From contig JAMWET010002920.1 of the NCBI GenBank assembly GCA_024036415.1, forward strand, positions 1,197,001 to 1,261,000: a stretch of DNA of 64,000 nt, written 5' to 3'. A model generated the notes under the pieces. That model was given only the letters and a program-made list of their open reading frames with translations, was not told the DNA's origin and ran no database searches. The translations under genes were made by a program, and so were the position numbers. The stretch's first letter is position 1; each line of letters opens with the position of its first letter. This stretch comes from Prochilodus magdalenae. Taxonomy: Eukaryota; Chordata; Actinopteri; Characiformes; Prochilodontidae. Shown piece by piece: positions 25,601 through 39,025 of this stretch.

Positions 25601-27203
25601 CTGGAGTTGTGCAGCACCATCTAATTACTAATGCTTTTGTGACCAAATCAAATTCTCACCGTAATGTTCCAAGACTTAGAGTAAATTCTTCTCAGAAAAG
25701 TAAAAGCAGTTACTGCATTATTTCAGAAGAGGAACTGGATGAGCAAGACTACTAGCATCTTTCTAAGTAGCCAATCCTCCAGTGGATGTAAATGAAAAAC
25801 AAGTATCCCCAAAATGGCAATTTTACAGGCGAGGCAAAACATAATTTAAATGTAATGTCAGTTGCAAAGTCAATGGAACCAGATTTTTTCCATGAGATTT
25901 TGGGCCACTGTTGTTGGGCTATTCATCATGACTTTTATTTAAGCTATTTCAGCTAATCAGTTAATCAAACATAATGTTTCCCTAGATGAACTAGGATACT
26001 TGGCTCTCTGCATTTTAAATGTTCTTGACTCTGTGTTGAGCTGCTGGTGAGCAATGAAGGATAAAAAGATGGAGTGGGAACTCCCCTCTGAGAAAACAAT
26101 TCACACTCCTCCATAGTCAGCTACGCAGCGATAACAGAGACAGCACAACTGCAGCTTTCCCAATATCAGAAAACCATGTACAAGAATAAAAAACTTTTAT
26201 AAATGTTGATTTGTTTGCTCACCTACAAACACAAAGGGGTTTGTTCACTTACAGTTTTGTAAATCATACACTTTCCATCAGGTAATTTTATTTATTTCTA
26301 CATTACTGAAAGAACAAGATCAACAGTTTAACTGAGGACAGAATTTGCATTTATTGGTTTCTGTGAAAAAATTGTTAGCTATTGGACATATTGTGATCTT
26401 GTCTCTACATTTCACTGTGCTTATTAAGTTTTCAAAAGATTAAGCACCACTTTTTTCTCTATACATGTTGAGCTGTATTATTACCAGTAAGTTTTATATT
26501 TTCCTCTGGTCCGACTAGTGGTGGCAGTGTCATTATAGCCATGAAGTTGAAGAAGGCAGGAGGTGATCTTAACAATAGTCAAGAAAGGTGAAACTAAATC
26601 TATGAGTGGAATGCCCTGTCTCTCCCACTATTGTTTGGGTTAGGCCTTTTAGGCTGCAGAGGAAGAGACTTCCTAGTTCATTAGTCAGTGTACACGTACG
26701 GCCTGACTCATGTCACCTAGACTAGTTTAGAAAACCACATTCTATCCACTGCACCATAGAAACAATACGATACGTTGTCAGTTGTCATAACTGAAATAGT
26801 GATGTATGGACATGGTGTATTAGAATTAGAAAGATGAAACTGGAGGAGGAAGGAAATGCTCAGAGATGTGGTTTATTATTTACATTTTTTAAATTCTAGT
26901 GATGCATATCTTTTTACATTCCCGTGTAGCTAAATGCCTCACAAACAAAAGAGTGAGGCAAAGAGAAAAAAAGGAGATAATGAAACAATGAATCTAAAGG
27001 TGCATGCCAGCAGGTAATAATGCCTCACCCACTAAGCTAATCTAGGCTGTTCCATACAGGCTGTGTTATGAACCAATCAAGACACACCTGCTCAATGGTA
27101 TTACCAACTGGATTAGTAAAGACTGTGTTGGTCTTGCATATAGAACTATGTAGCATATTTGCAGGATCTGTTGCTGAAACAGTAAAATCAGTAAAATTCT
27201 TTG

Positions 27204-28265
27204 TGCATGGTACTGTGCAAAAGTCAGAGCCCCCTAATCATTCAATTTAATTTCTAGTCCAAATGGCCTTCTAGTAAAACTTATACAAGATACCATACCA
27301 TGGAAAACATGGTATCATGGTATTTATATTGGCATAGGTAAACGAGGAGAGTTTGGTACATGTAACCAATGTAGCGCAAACCTTTAACTATTTTCTGCTG
27401 CTTAAAATACATACCTCAGATTGTCTTACATTTTTTTTACTCTTACGCTTTTCAATCGGATGTTCTGTTACACATTACCTGCAGCAACTTGTAAATCCAG
27501 CAATTGTAAGGTGGAACGAAACATTTGCAGATCAAGAGAAGAGCAACTCCTCCATTATTAACATCACAATTCCAATAACAACTACCAAGCAGAAAAGCAG
27601 CAGCCATGCTGAGTGATTTTATGCATGTTCTGATGGTTGAACTCAGATCATTTTACACTGAGTTCTTTAAAGAGTAACAACTTCAACTTATTTTGTGTTG
27701 ATGTCAAGATCAAAGCAAGTAGTCAGCATAGGTGACAATAGTAACTAGCAAACTCCAAATAACAAGCATAGCATACCCAGAACATCATTAACATTTTTTT
27801 GTTTGTTTCGACATGTCGCTTCTGTATGAGTCATTGCAGTGTCTCACAGTAAACCAGGAAATCAGAGCAGAGCTCAGCAAATTATTCATGAGCTTACTAT
27901 AAAAAAGGAAAACATGTAGTTTCTTTTTAGGGCTAAATCATAGGGTGTATGTGGGTGTTTAAAACCGAACTTCATTTTTCAGTCAACTAAACAGGCTATC
28001 ATTTTTATATATATTTTTTCCAGATTTGCCTTCATTACAGCTTCTATTGTTTTTGGACACATGCTTTTTAGTTTTTCAAGTTGTAAAAGTTGGCTGGGTT
28101 TTCCGACTTTCCCAATCCATTATCCAAACAATCATACACATTCTAAGATGTTACTGTTTGTATTCTGGGGTGGTCAGTTCAATGTTCGGAGAACAACGGC
28201 AGCCATTTTTTCCTTTATTTAATTTTTTTTCGTCTTTCTCAGGAACAGATTCATGACAGCTACAC
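27204..28265. mobile_element. Decayed Tc1-like DNA element
   Basis: It opens with ACTGTGCAAAAGTCAGAG, a Tc1-like end. Near 28030-28200 it holds a stretch (CATTACAGCTTCTATTGTTTTTGGAC... GGGGTGGTCAGTTCAATGTT) related in order and wording to 51350-51500. No transposase frame survives. The boundaries are approximate and the interior may contain other insertions. Confidence 0.35.
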
Positions 28266-28889
28266 ATTCATTCAAACCCCAAGTGATGCATCTAGCAATA
28301 AAAGGATGGGCAGAAACACACATGGATGTTTTCAGATATGTATATTATTATTTAGTATTATAATAATTATTATAATAATCGTATTATTTTCTCCTTTCTC
28401 TCAAAGATAAAGGGTTTATGGACTGTTTAACCGATGGTGACAGTTTTCCTGGTCAGAGTATTTAAGTGTCCCCATTTGTCTTTAAACAGGACTCCAGGTG
28501 TGTCTATCAGGGTTTGTATGAGGGATTTCTCAAGCTGTTGCTGATAATGACACACCTGCCTGTCAGTTTAACTGCTTGGCTTTCTGTCATATTTCTCACC
28601 ATTAACAGCTCTACTGTTCACCTCTGGTGCCAAATGTCACCTCCATAATGCACTGTTCACAATAAACTGCTCGCTGTTTGACATTTTTACACCGTCATAA
28701 CTCATCACCTCTTCTAACACTTTTGTCTGTTATATCCATACTGATAGAGGTGGTGTAATTTGTGGATAAAGGAAGAGCATTATTCTCCCACAGTAAAATC
28801 TGTACTGAGATCAACAATAGGCCATACTGTGCATGTTTTGAACACTGGGTTTTTTAGATTGCACTGAAAACGTTTAATAAAAAAAGCTA

Positions 28890-28985
28890 AAATTCTACAA
28901 ACATTAGTGTTTCGAAGAACCATTCATTGAAAGGTTGTTTAGAGAAATTCTTCTATGGAACTGTTTTAAAGAATCTTTATTTGCA
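28890..28985. repeat. AGAACC-rich interspersed repeat
   Basis: Contains GAAGAACCATTCATTGAAAGG and TTCTATGGAACTGTTTTAAAGAA, phrases shared with 32190-32680, 37815-37885 and 41160-41245. This is a common style of fish DNA repeat (AGAACC/GGTTCT words). The family is not named. Confidence 0.45.
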
Positions 28986-31329
28986 CTTTTATTTACATAA
29001 TTTTTTTCCTATGCATTTTTAGTTACATAAATATTAGTATTTACACAATATCCGCTGTGCTTAAATGACAGAAACATCAAATAGTTTTGTAAATTAATTC
29101 ATTTTCAGCATAAACTGTATGCCAGTATATATACAAAAATATGTATCAGTGTTCCTTAACCAGTTTTCCAGCTTTTCCATATGCAGCTTTCTAGTAGGCT
29201 GCTTGATTTTGTCAAGTTGACATCCATTATTGAAAGTCCTATACGCTTAATTAGTTTTCAGAAAGCCATCATAGATATTCAAAAGCACTTGAGAATGATA
29301 ATGCTTTAGGCATGAAACTTGAAATATGCATTCACCGTTTAAAAATATCTGGATACACATGATTTCCCACAGTCTAACCACTCTGGTTGACTGGTAAGGG
29401 CTGTGGTTGACCCAGTGGGAGTGTGCCACATTCCAGACAATATACAATGACTGGGCTCCAGCCAGTGAAGAGAATGTGCATGCGTCAGTGGCCAAACAGG
29501 GAACACAGTGTACTGAAGGGAGCACTTCAACATGCCTCGGCAAGAAGCCTAGCCTTACGTAAGAAGAAGACGTAACCCTTTTGACACCGACAGCGATGAC
29601 CAGATTATCTGTCCAAATAAACAGAATACCCCAGAGGGGCCTACGAGGAAATCACAGTTGCTTATTCTTACTCTACAATGTCTTCAAACGTTCAAACTTT
29701 AATATTTTACTGTTGAAACCGGAGTTCATTTGGATCAAGTACACAAAATAAAACACCGAAGGTTTCAGCTGTTCATCTTGAGTCACATAAAGAGGAAAAC
29801 ATGAAGCAATGTTGGTCTTCTATCTTGGGACAGAACATGGAGCAATAATTCTTTATTCAACAAAACCATCTTCCCCAATTCACCAGACCTTTAATGCTGT
29901 AAATTACATTGGAGGACACACTGCATGGAGATGCTCAAAATGCGTCTGGATCTTCTGTTTCAAATGCTTTTTTATACAGTTGGAAATAAAAGCCCTACAG
30001 TGTCCTTTACAATGAGTGAACAGTTTTTGGACTTGCTGTGCAATCTTGTTGCGTTAACTCCCATAAGAAGTATTTTCCATCATCTTTGTCCTGGTTACTG
30101 TTGTAGGGATATGAGTATTTGTTTAGTTGGCATTGCTTAGCACTTAGGAAGACTGTCACTATGACATGGCATGGGGTTGGGCTGGCACCACTATTACATT
30201 ATGGCTGAATATAGAAATTGTGATGAATCATAACACAGACACACGTCAGAGGCCGAATTCTTTGAATACCATAAATATTTTGGTTTCAGTGAAAAGCAAG
30301 GACAAAGAGAAAAACTAAAGGAACATGAGAATGTCCACGTTATCCACGTTCAGAATTCAGTAAGATTTGAAGACACTATAATGCCCTTGTAATGCTCTTA
30401 TATAAGTCTTATCAAGCCAGCAGCTGCCCTTTGACAGGTTGTTTGTTACTACATCATTAAGCAGTTACTAGTTTAAAATAAGCATTTTTTTGCACTTTTA
30501 TTTGCATATTAAACATCTTAATCTTTTGCACATTAGGTGTCTGTTATTGTGTCCTTATTAAGCCTCATCAGTCAATAGTAACTAACATACCAAGCTAATA
30601 ACCAATAAGGAGCTGGATATAATAAATAACTATATATATACTATATATATTGTATAGTGTTGCTGTGCTCAGGTCTCAAAAGCTTAAATGAATGATCCCT
30701 GTATTTTCATACTCTTGGTATAAAGAGGACTTGCCAAGTGCTGGACTTTATTTTATTCCTTTTTCTCCCCTTTATTTTTAAGTTGAGTACACAACTGTGT
30801 AAAGAGAAGCACAGCCAGTTATTAGTAGTTTGATATATTTCCACCCAGCTAGGGTAGCGGTTGCAGAAGAGAAAGCACAGAAGCAGAGAACCACAGATGA
30901 CACTGTCCCCTGCAACTTCCCGCAGCTTGTTCTAGGGGATCCCCAGACGGTCCCAGGCCAGCTTGGAGGAATATAAAATAAATAGACATATATTAACTTG
31001 ATATGTTAGTCGCTACTGACTCACGAGAGAATAATATTGGGCACCTAGCCTAAATGTGATCACTTAGCATTATAGTTAGGAGCAGTCAGTTACACCTACT
31101 GATTGTTAAACCTTAATAAATAGACTCTACAGACCTGTTGACATGTTTTGACACATTCACTCTCCTAAGTACATGCACAGTAGTTTCATAGTAGCTCCTA
31201 AATAGTTCATAGACATTACTGAATAATTCATAAATAACTGAATAACTCATATACTGTATGTTATTGGATATTATTTAGATGAATAACTGAAACTTTAAAA
31301 CAGTCAAAAAAAACCCAGTACAATATAAT

Positions 31330-31570
<241 letters not shown>

Positions 31571-32189
31571 ATTTATTTCATAGCATGTGGTTTGGAATAC
31601 AGTCAGGAGAGGGTAGTTGGGGTGGTGTATGTTAGGCTTTCCAGTACCATCAGCAGCAGAAACAACACATTCCAGACCAGTGAGATCATCACCCACTCCA
31701 TCTCTCACAGCACGGCTATGAAGTGTGTGGGGCTCGTCAAGCCTCCAAGTGTCCACAGTTTTCAGACTGGGCAGAACACAGCACACTAACAAAGGCTTTC
31801 ATTCATAAAAATTTAGCCTCAGTGTAAACATGAAAAAGTGTTTCTTCACATCCCTGTTTTTGTGGCCTTCATTGTTTTCAGTGTATTTATTAGTGTGAGG
31901 GGGGATTTAGTTTTGGTGCCGCCAGCAGATGTTGAGAGTGGAAGGAATGTGAGACTTCAAAGTGATAAGAAACTAAATACGTCTTTGGGGACAAAGCATT
32001 CCTTTTTGAGGGAAACAGACATGCTCAGATTGTCTGCCAGGAACAAAAGAGGCTTTGGTTTGTTCACCAAATAGTGCAGAAATTCGGTTCCAGAGGTTGG
32101 CTTTGGAATTTGTAGGATTTTTATTTTGGAATTTTTTGCCTCATGGCAAAGTGGCAGAATGTAGAGCTAGAGCTTGGAACCAGAAAGTG

Positions 32190-32680
32190 TTCATTGGGTA
32201 AAGCCATAAATCCATTGTGGTTCCCTAGAGAACCTTTCAATAGATGATTCTTTAGAGAACCATTAAAGTTTCTTACTTCTAGAAAGAAACCTTAAAGTGC
32301 CAAAGAGTTTACATTATGTGAAGGTTCTTAAACTTTCCAAAAGTTCTTCACTTTCAACATGGTTCTTTAGGGAACTTCAGAGATACTTCCAAGGCAATGC
32401 TCAATGCTGATGCCATAAAAAGGAGTTTCTTAAGGGTTCCTCAGAGATGTTACTAGTAAAGACACAGAACAATGACAACCCTATGAAACATTTGAACACC
32501 TGAGTAGTTCTTTGTCTGGTAAAATGATTCTTCGGTATAAGCGTGAATCTCAGGTATATGTTTTTTTAAAGAACCTTTTTTTAAAAAATAGTTCCATACT
32601 GCAACCAGAAGGGTTGTATTATGGTTATGGAGTCAAAGAACTTTTGCTAAAAGTGTTCCACTCTGATGGGAGACATCCTT
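32190..32680. repeat. AGAACC-rich interspersed repeat, longer copy
   Basis: Many GGTTCT/AGAACC words (AGAGAACCTTTCAATAGATG, AACATGGTTCTTTAGGGAAC, AAGAACC) are spread over about 500 bases, some in inverted orientation. It looks like the remains of one or more copies of the same family seen at 28.9, 37.8 and 41.2 kb. Confidence 0.5.
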
Positions 32681-33572
32681 TAGATCACTGTTATTTCTGA
32701 TCCTTTCCCATGTATCTCTGTACGTAAGCTAAAAAAATAAAAACCTAAAACGGAAATGATTTTCTTCTTCCTTCTATTTAAACTCCACTCCTTGATGCGT
32801 GGGAAGAAAGATCAAATTCCTCTGAAACAACAATGACAACACGGGTAAAGGTTAACCACCGTATTCATTCAGAACCATAACAGGCAGTATGTACTTACTG
32901 TCTACACGCTACCAGAACAAAAACTTGTTTCTATAGTTTTGAATCATTTAAAAATCCAGCTTCTGTTAACACTGTGTCAAATTTGGAATCAATGGTAGCC
33001 CAAAATGACTTAAAATATAAGATAACACTTTACTGATCCCTTACTCTTATAGTTAAGGGTGTTTTTGTTCCTGCTCCTGTTAAAGTTACGTTTTTGGAGA
33101 TATGAGGTTTTGTTCTGTTTAGTTCTTAAGCAGTAAAAACTGTAGTCATGACACTGGCCAGGGAATCTTTGTCTCTGAACAATGTAGCCCTATTGTGTCC
33201 TGGCATGGGCACTCATAGCTCAGAACATTTATTATATAGACTGCAGTTAGAAAGCAATGTTTGGGCAAAAGTACCTATAAATCAAACAGACTGTTGCAGA
33301 GCAGTTTAAACTGTGTGTAGATGGTGTGTGTGCATTTGTATGTTTGTCTGTTGTTTACTTTCGGTTTTCAAATGAATGTGAAAGCGTTAACAAGAATGAA
33401 AGACACGTAATGTTTGTCCAAACCCACACAGCAGCCTGGTTTCAAAGACAAGACCTCTCTATCAGCAGGGGACATTTGTTAAGACAATGACTGAAATGAA
33501 ATTATCCCTTGATCTCTTGGGGAATTCTGATGGAAAAACAGAGCTTAGATACCATTTTCTATTGACATGGTT

Positions 33573-34690
33573 TTGATTGTATTGGGTTTGAGGTTTCTAG
33601 GAAAGTCCAAGGTCATTTTACACTAGCATTATTGATTCAACTGAAACTATCCCAGAGACTTGTTTTATTCTACCTTGAATTCCTTAACTATAGGTTATTA
33701 TAATATATTATAATATAATTTTATTAATATAGGTTTTGCTCTGGGAACCTTTAATGTCAGAAGGTGTATTATAAGACTTTCTCTCCTGTTGTGTAGTTTT
33801 TTCATTTCACTTTTCAACTTCCCCTTGAATTTCTATACGGTGTTGCATTCTGGAATTCTACAACAATTCCAGGGTGCTGTTGGGGGATATTTCCCGCTTT
33901 ATTGCTTCTGTTTCTGTACGTGTAAACAACAATGATTGGCAACATCGCTTCTCAGTTTCTTGTACTGCTCTTCTGTTATTTCCAAGCCTGCCAATGACCC
34001 AGTCCTGCTTAATAACATTCTTCAAAAACAAAACATTTCAAACATCTGAAGTATTGTATGTATTTGTTGATGGCATGTTGCTCAAGTCTGAGTTTGTGAT
34101 GGTGTTTCAGGTACATAGGGTAACACCATGCAGAAAATAAAGAAGACCTAAAACTTAGGCACAAAAAGGCACACAGCATATCATGCAGGGGAAAAAATCT
34201 AATAAAAACGTATGTAAACATTGTTCTACTTTCAGTACATTCACTCTCCAGTCCATACGGACCATATATATTCAAAAAAAATCTATCTGAAAAAACAGTC
34301 TGTTTTGAATTTACTCCAAGTAAATATATAACTACATCTAAAGCATAAATGTGTATGTAACAAGGCTGTACAAAAGTACATTTACATTCACTTCTCCAGC
34401 CTGCAGCAATGTAGCTCCACCCATTCATATCTTCAGCACAGGCAGCTTTTTGAATGTGGCAGAAGACAGAGTCAAAACACTGGCCATTCACACATACCAG
34501 TCTTACCGGAATAGTACCCAAAACACCCTTTTGCATCCTAAGGGAAAATTAGTCATGTAAACAGGAATGTAAATAAGTTCCACCTATTTTTCTAAATGTT
34601 TGCCTAAGTAAGCAACCAAGTGGTTTGATGTGCACCACTCTAGAGAAACTTACAGAATCAGATCTGTTTGCTGTGGTGGTGATAGGAACC
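33573..34690. repeat. Tandem duplication, unit 1
   Basis: It begins TTGATTGTATTGGGTTTGAG and ends GGTGGTGATAGGAACC. The same sequence recurs at 34699-35806 with an offset of 1116-1126 bases and only scattered substitutions and small indels, so the duplication is recent. A forward frame of 69 codons (34351-34560) has the same translation as unit 2 (35467-35676). A minus-strand frame of 175 codons (34536-34009) is longer than the frame in unit 2. No known gene was recognised. See the Kazal-like observation in the findings. Confidence 0.95.
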
Positions 34691-34698
34691 AAATGGTA

Positions 34699-35806
34699 TT
34701 GATTGTATTGGGTTTGAGGTTTCTAGGAAAGTCCAAGGTCATTTTACACTAGCATTATTGATTCAACTGAAACTATCCCAGAGACTCGTTTTATTCTACC
34801 TTGAATTCCTTAACTATAGGTTAAGGAATTCAAGTATATAGGTTTTGCTCTGGGAACCTTTAATGTCAGACGGTGTATTATAAGACTTTCTCTCCTGTTG
34901 TTGTGTAGTTTTTTCATTTCACTTTTCAACTTCCCCTTGAATTTCTATACAAGGTTGCATTCTGGAATTCTACAACAATTCCAGGGTGCTGTTGGGGGAT
35001 ATTTCCCGCTTTATTGCCTCTGTTTCTGTACGTGTAAACAACAATGATTGGCAACATCGCTTCTCAATTTCTTGTACTGCTCTGTTCTGTTATTTCAAAG
35101 CCTGCCAATGACCCAGTCCTGCTTGATAACATTCTTCAAAAACATTTCAAACATCTGAAGTATTGTATGTATTTGTTGATGGCATGTTGCTCAAGTCTGA
35201 GTTTGTGATGGTGTTTCAGGTACATAGGGTAACACCATGCAGAAGATAAAGAAGACCTAAAACTTAGGCACAAAAAAGCACACAGCATATCATGGAAAAC
35301 ATGGGGGGAAAACAATCTAATAAAAACATATGTAAACATTGTTCTACTTCCAGCACATTCACTCTCCAGTCCATACAGACCATATATATTTTTAAAAAAT
35401 CTATCTGAAAAACAGTCTGTTTTGAATTACTCCAAGTAAATATATAAATACATCTAAAGCATAAATGTGTATGTAACAAGGCTGTACAAAAGTACATTTA
35501 CATTCACTTCTCCAGCCTGCAGCAATGTAGCTCCACCCATTCATATCTTCAGCACAGGCAGCTTTTTGAATGTGGCAGAAGACAGAGTCAAAACACTGGC
35601 CATTCACACATACCAGTCTTACCGGAATAGTACCCAAAACACCCTTTTGCATCCTAAGGGAAAATTAGTCATGTAAACAGGAATGTAAATAAGTTCCACC
35701 TATTTTTCTAAATGTTTGCCTAATTAAGCAATCAAGTGGTTTGATGTGCACCACTCTAGAGAAACTTACAGAATCAGATCTGTTTGCTGTGGTGGTGATA
35801 GGAACC
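34699..35806. repeat. Tandem duplication, unit 2
   Basis: Direct repeat of 33573-34690, separated from it by eight bases (AAATGGTA). Differences include loss of the TTATAATATATTA stretch present in unit 1 near 33697-33730, replaced here by TTAAGGAATTCAAG, and single-base changes that break the minus-strand frame into two pieces. It ends about 430 bases upstream of the VPS72 start codon. Confidence 0.95.
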
Positions 35807-36235
35807 ACACAAATTTCACGAAACATCTAGAAACAGAAGGAACGTGCCGGATGTTGAAATGTACCTTCCCCATAAGAACTCTGGCACCACCTTGCGGCCA
35901 AGAATCGATATGACTCAAGGCTCCATTAGTTGGGTCTGAACAAGATCACATCCATCGATTGTGCTTTTCATGCGTTAGCGCGTCTATCACTGTGTGCGAC
36001 GCGGAATAGTGTGAGCTGTAGTTATATTGTCCTTCAGCCAGCACACCTGTTATTTCCAGTAATCCTCTCCTCAGAACGAACTGTGTACACGATAGATCCA
36101 CAGTCCATCTATTAATCTACTCAACAATTTGCTCATCAGTCGTGCACGTCAGAGTGGAGACTTTACTTCATGTGAGCTCGCATCGGAGTGCTTTGCCGTT
36201 CTGCTGTAGTCCTGTGACTTCTGAGGAAAGGAAAA

Positions 36236-38990
36236 ATGAGCCTAGCCTTTTGTCGTGCTCCTCGAAAAAACGCGGGGAGCCGCATGTCCAAACTGCTGGA
36301 TGCAGAAGAAGAGGACGAGTTCTACAAGACCACCTACGGAGGCTTCAATGACGTGAGGGGCCTCGTTTTCAGACTAGCTCGTTACCTCCGACAACTTGAA
36401 ATAGTGAATCTGTGCAAAGCATGTCCAGCACACTGAGCCTGCATTGTCGGAGCAAAAAGCCAGACTGCAGGTGCAGACCCTGCAGAAGAGCTGATAGAAA
36501 TATAGTCTGGTTACTGTCCATTCAGTACAACTGGACCTCTAAACAAACCAATGCTCCATAGATTTACTGCATTTAGGTTCTGAGAATGTTGCCCTGTTAT
36601 GTCATCTAAGGTTCTTTCCCACACATTTAATCTCCAAAAGTTTGTAGACCCCCTTTGCCCAGTATTTCTGATGAAAGCACAGGTGTTCAGTGAATTTGTC
36701 CCTATTTGCAGCAATAGCAGCTTCTACTTTTCTGTGTGGACTTGTTGGAACATTGATGTGATGTAAGGATTGGATTGCATTCAGCCACAAGTCTGAGGTC
36801 AGGTACTGATGTTAGATGATTAGATCTAGATCACAAACACCATTCCTACTCATCCTAAATGCGTCGGATTGAGACTGTATACCCCTCTAGGCGATTCTTG
36901 CCATAGGCCAATGACGAGCCTAGGCTCATGTCCTGCTCCTGACCATCTATTCTAGCGGTGTCAGCAATGGGTTTAAAGCAGCTGAATTCGTTAATTAATA
37001 TTGGTGCCTGGATACTTTGGACATGTTTGTAAGATCAGTACATTTCATATTAACACTGTCATATGTGTTTGCTGTAGGAATCTGGAGATGATGAGTACAA
37101 AGGAGACCTCTCTGATACAGAGGACGAGGTGGACAGTGACTTTGACATTGATGAGGGAGAAGAACCTGACAGTGAGCAGGAGGAGGATGGACCTCGCAGG
37201 AAGAGCAGAGTGGTCACTAAGGCCTATAAGGTGTTGTGTACCTATTGATTTGGATTTGTTTGAGCTCCAGTTTACTGTGTAAATCTATACATATAAATCA
37301 GGAAGCAAGTACAGAATATGAATGTATTTCCCATTCTATCCGCCTAATTTCGTATGCTTGCTTAGGAGCCCATTAAAGCTGTTAAACCCAAACCTAAGCC
37401 AAAGAAGCTGAGTGAGCTGCCCAGAAGAGCAGACAAGACCAAGACTGAGAAACACAAAACTCTCGAGCTCCAAGAAGACATCAGCAAGAGTGAGACTCCT
37501 TCTGCTTTTCTCTCCAGAACGTTTCAAATAAATATCATTTAAAAGGTCATACGCAATGAAAGTGAACCCTGCTAAATGATGTTGACATAAACATGCTTTG
37601 AGCACATTGTGGCAGGTGTCATATGCTGTCATGATCATCATGACAGATTATTTCCAGGAATATAGCAGTGTCATATTACCCATAGTGCCCTTACTGGTAA
37701 TTGCCATGACAGATGTCGTAATATATGATGTCATGCCACATTATGACATCTTTCATGAGTTGCTTATGGCATGGTTATATCCATGTTATGAAGAAGGACT
37801 CAAGTAAACATACTGAAGCGGTTCTTCAAGGGCTTTTTTAAGTCATTGGTTACAAATAGAACAATAGCCACTTACAGAACCAGTTTACTTTAGTGGTTGT
37901 TTAGTGGTTATGGCCACACTAATGATGCTACAGTTGTTACCACAATGTTATGATATTAGGTATAGCCCTGTCATTATCTAATTACAGTTGCATACCTTCT
38001 TTGTCTTCTTCTTCTGCTTCTTTGTCTTCTTCTTCTTCTTATGCTTCTTCTTCTTCTTATTCTGCTTCTTCTTCTTCTTATGCTTCTTCTTCTTCTTCTT
38101 CTTCTGCTTCTTCTTCTTCTGCTTCTTCTTCTTCTTCTTCTTCTTCTGCTTCTTCTTCTTCTTCTTCTGCTTCTTTGTCTTCTTCTTTTTCTTCTTCTTC
38201 TGCTTCTTTTTCTTCTTCTTCTTCTGCTTCTTTGTCTTCCTCTTCTTCTTTTTCTTCTGCTTCTTTGTCTTCTTCTTCTTCTTCTTTGTCTACTTCTTAT
38301 TTTTCTTTGTCTGCTTCTTTTTCTTCTTCTTCTGCTTCTTTTTCTTTTTCTTCTTCTGCTTCTTTGTCTTCCTCTTCTTCTTCTGCTTCTTTGTCGTCTT
38401 CTTCTTATGCTTCTTCTTCTTCTTCTTCTTCTTATGCTTCTTCTTCTTCTTCTGCTTCTTTGTCTTCTTCTTTTTCTTCTTCTGCTTCTTTTTCTTCTTC
38501 TTCTTCTTCTGCTTCTTTGTCTTCCTCTTCTTCTTCTTCTTTGTCTTTTTCTTCTTCTTCTTCTTCTTCTTCTGCTTCTTTTTCTTTTTCTTCTTCTGCT
38601 TCTTTGTCTTCCTCTTCTTCTTCTTCTGCTTCTTTGTCGTCTTCTTCTTCTTCTTCTTCTTCTTCTTCTTCTGCTTCTGCTTCTTCTTCTTCTTCTGCGT
38701 CTTTGTCTTCTTTTTCTTCTTCTGCTTCTTTTTCTTCTTCTTCTTCTTCTTCTGCTTCTTTTTCTTTTTCTTTTTCTTCTTCTTCTTCTTCTTCTGCTTC
38801 TTTGTCTTCCTCTTCTTCTTCTTCTTCTTCTTCTGCTTCTTTGTCTTCCTCTTCTTCTTCTTCTTCTGCTTCTTTGTCTTCTCCTTTTTCTTCTTCTGCT
38901 TCTTTTTTTTCTTCTTCTTCTTCTTCTGCTTCTTTGTCTTCCTCTTCTTCTTCTGCTTCTTTTTCTTCTTCTTCTTCTTCTGCTTCTTTT

Positions 38991-39025
<35 letters not shown>

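Noticed and set aside
33573..35806. CRISPR-like or satellite array
   Set aside because: Only two long units without spacers; this is a simple tandem duplication in a vertebrate genome.
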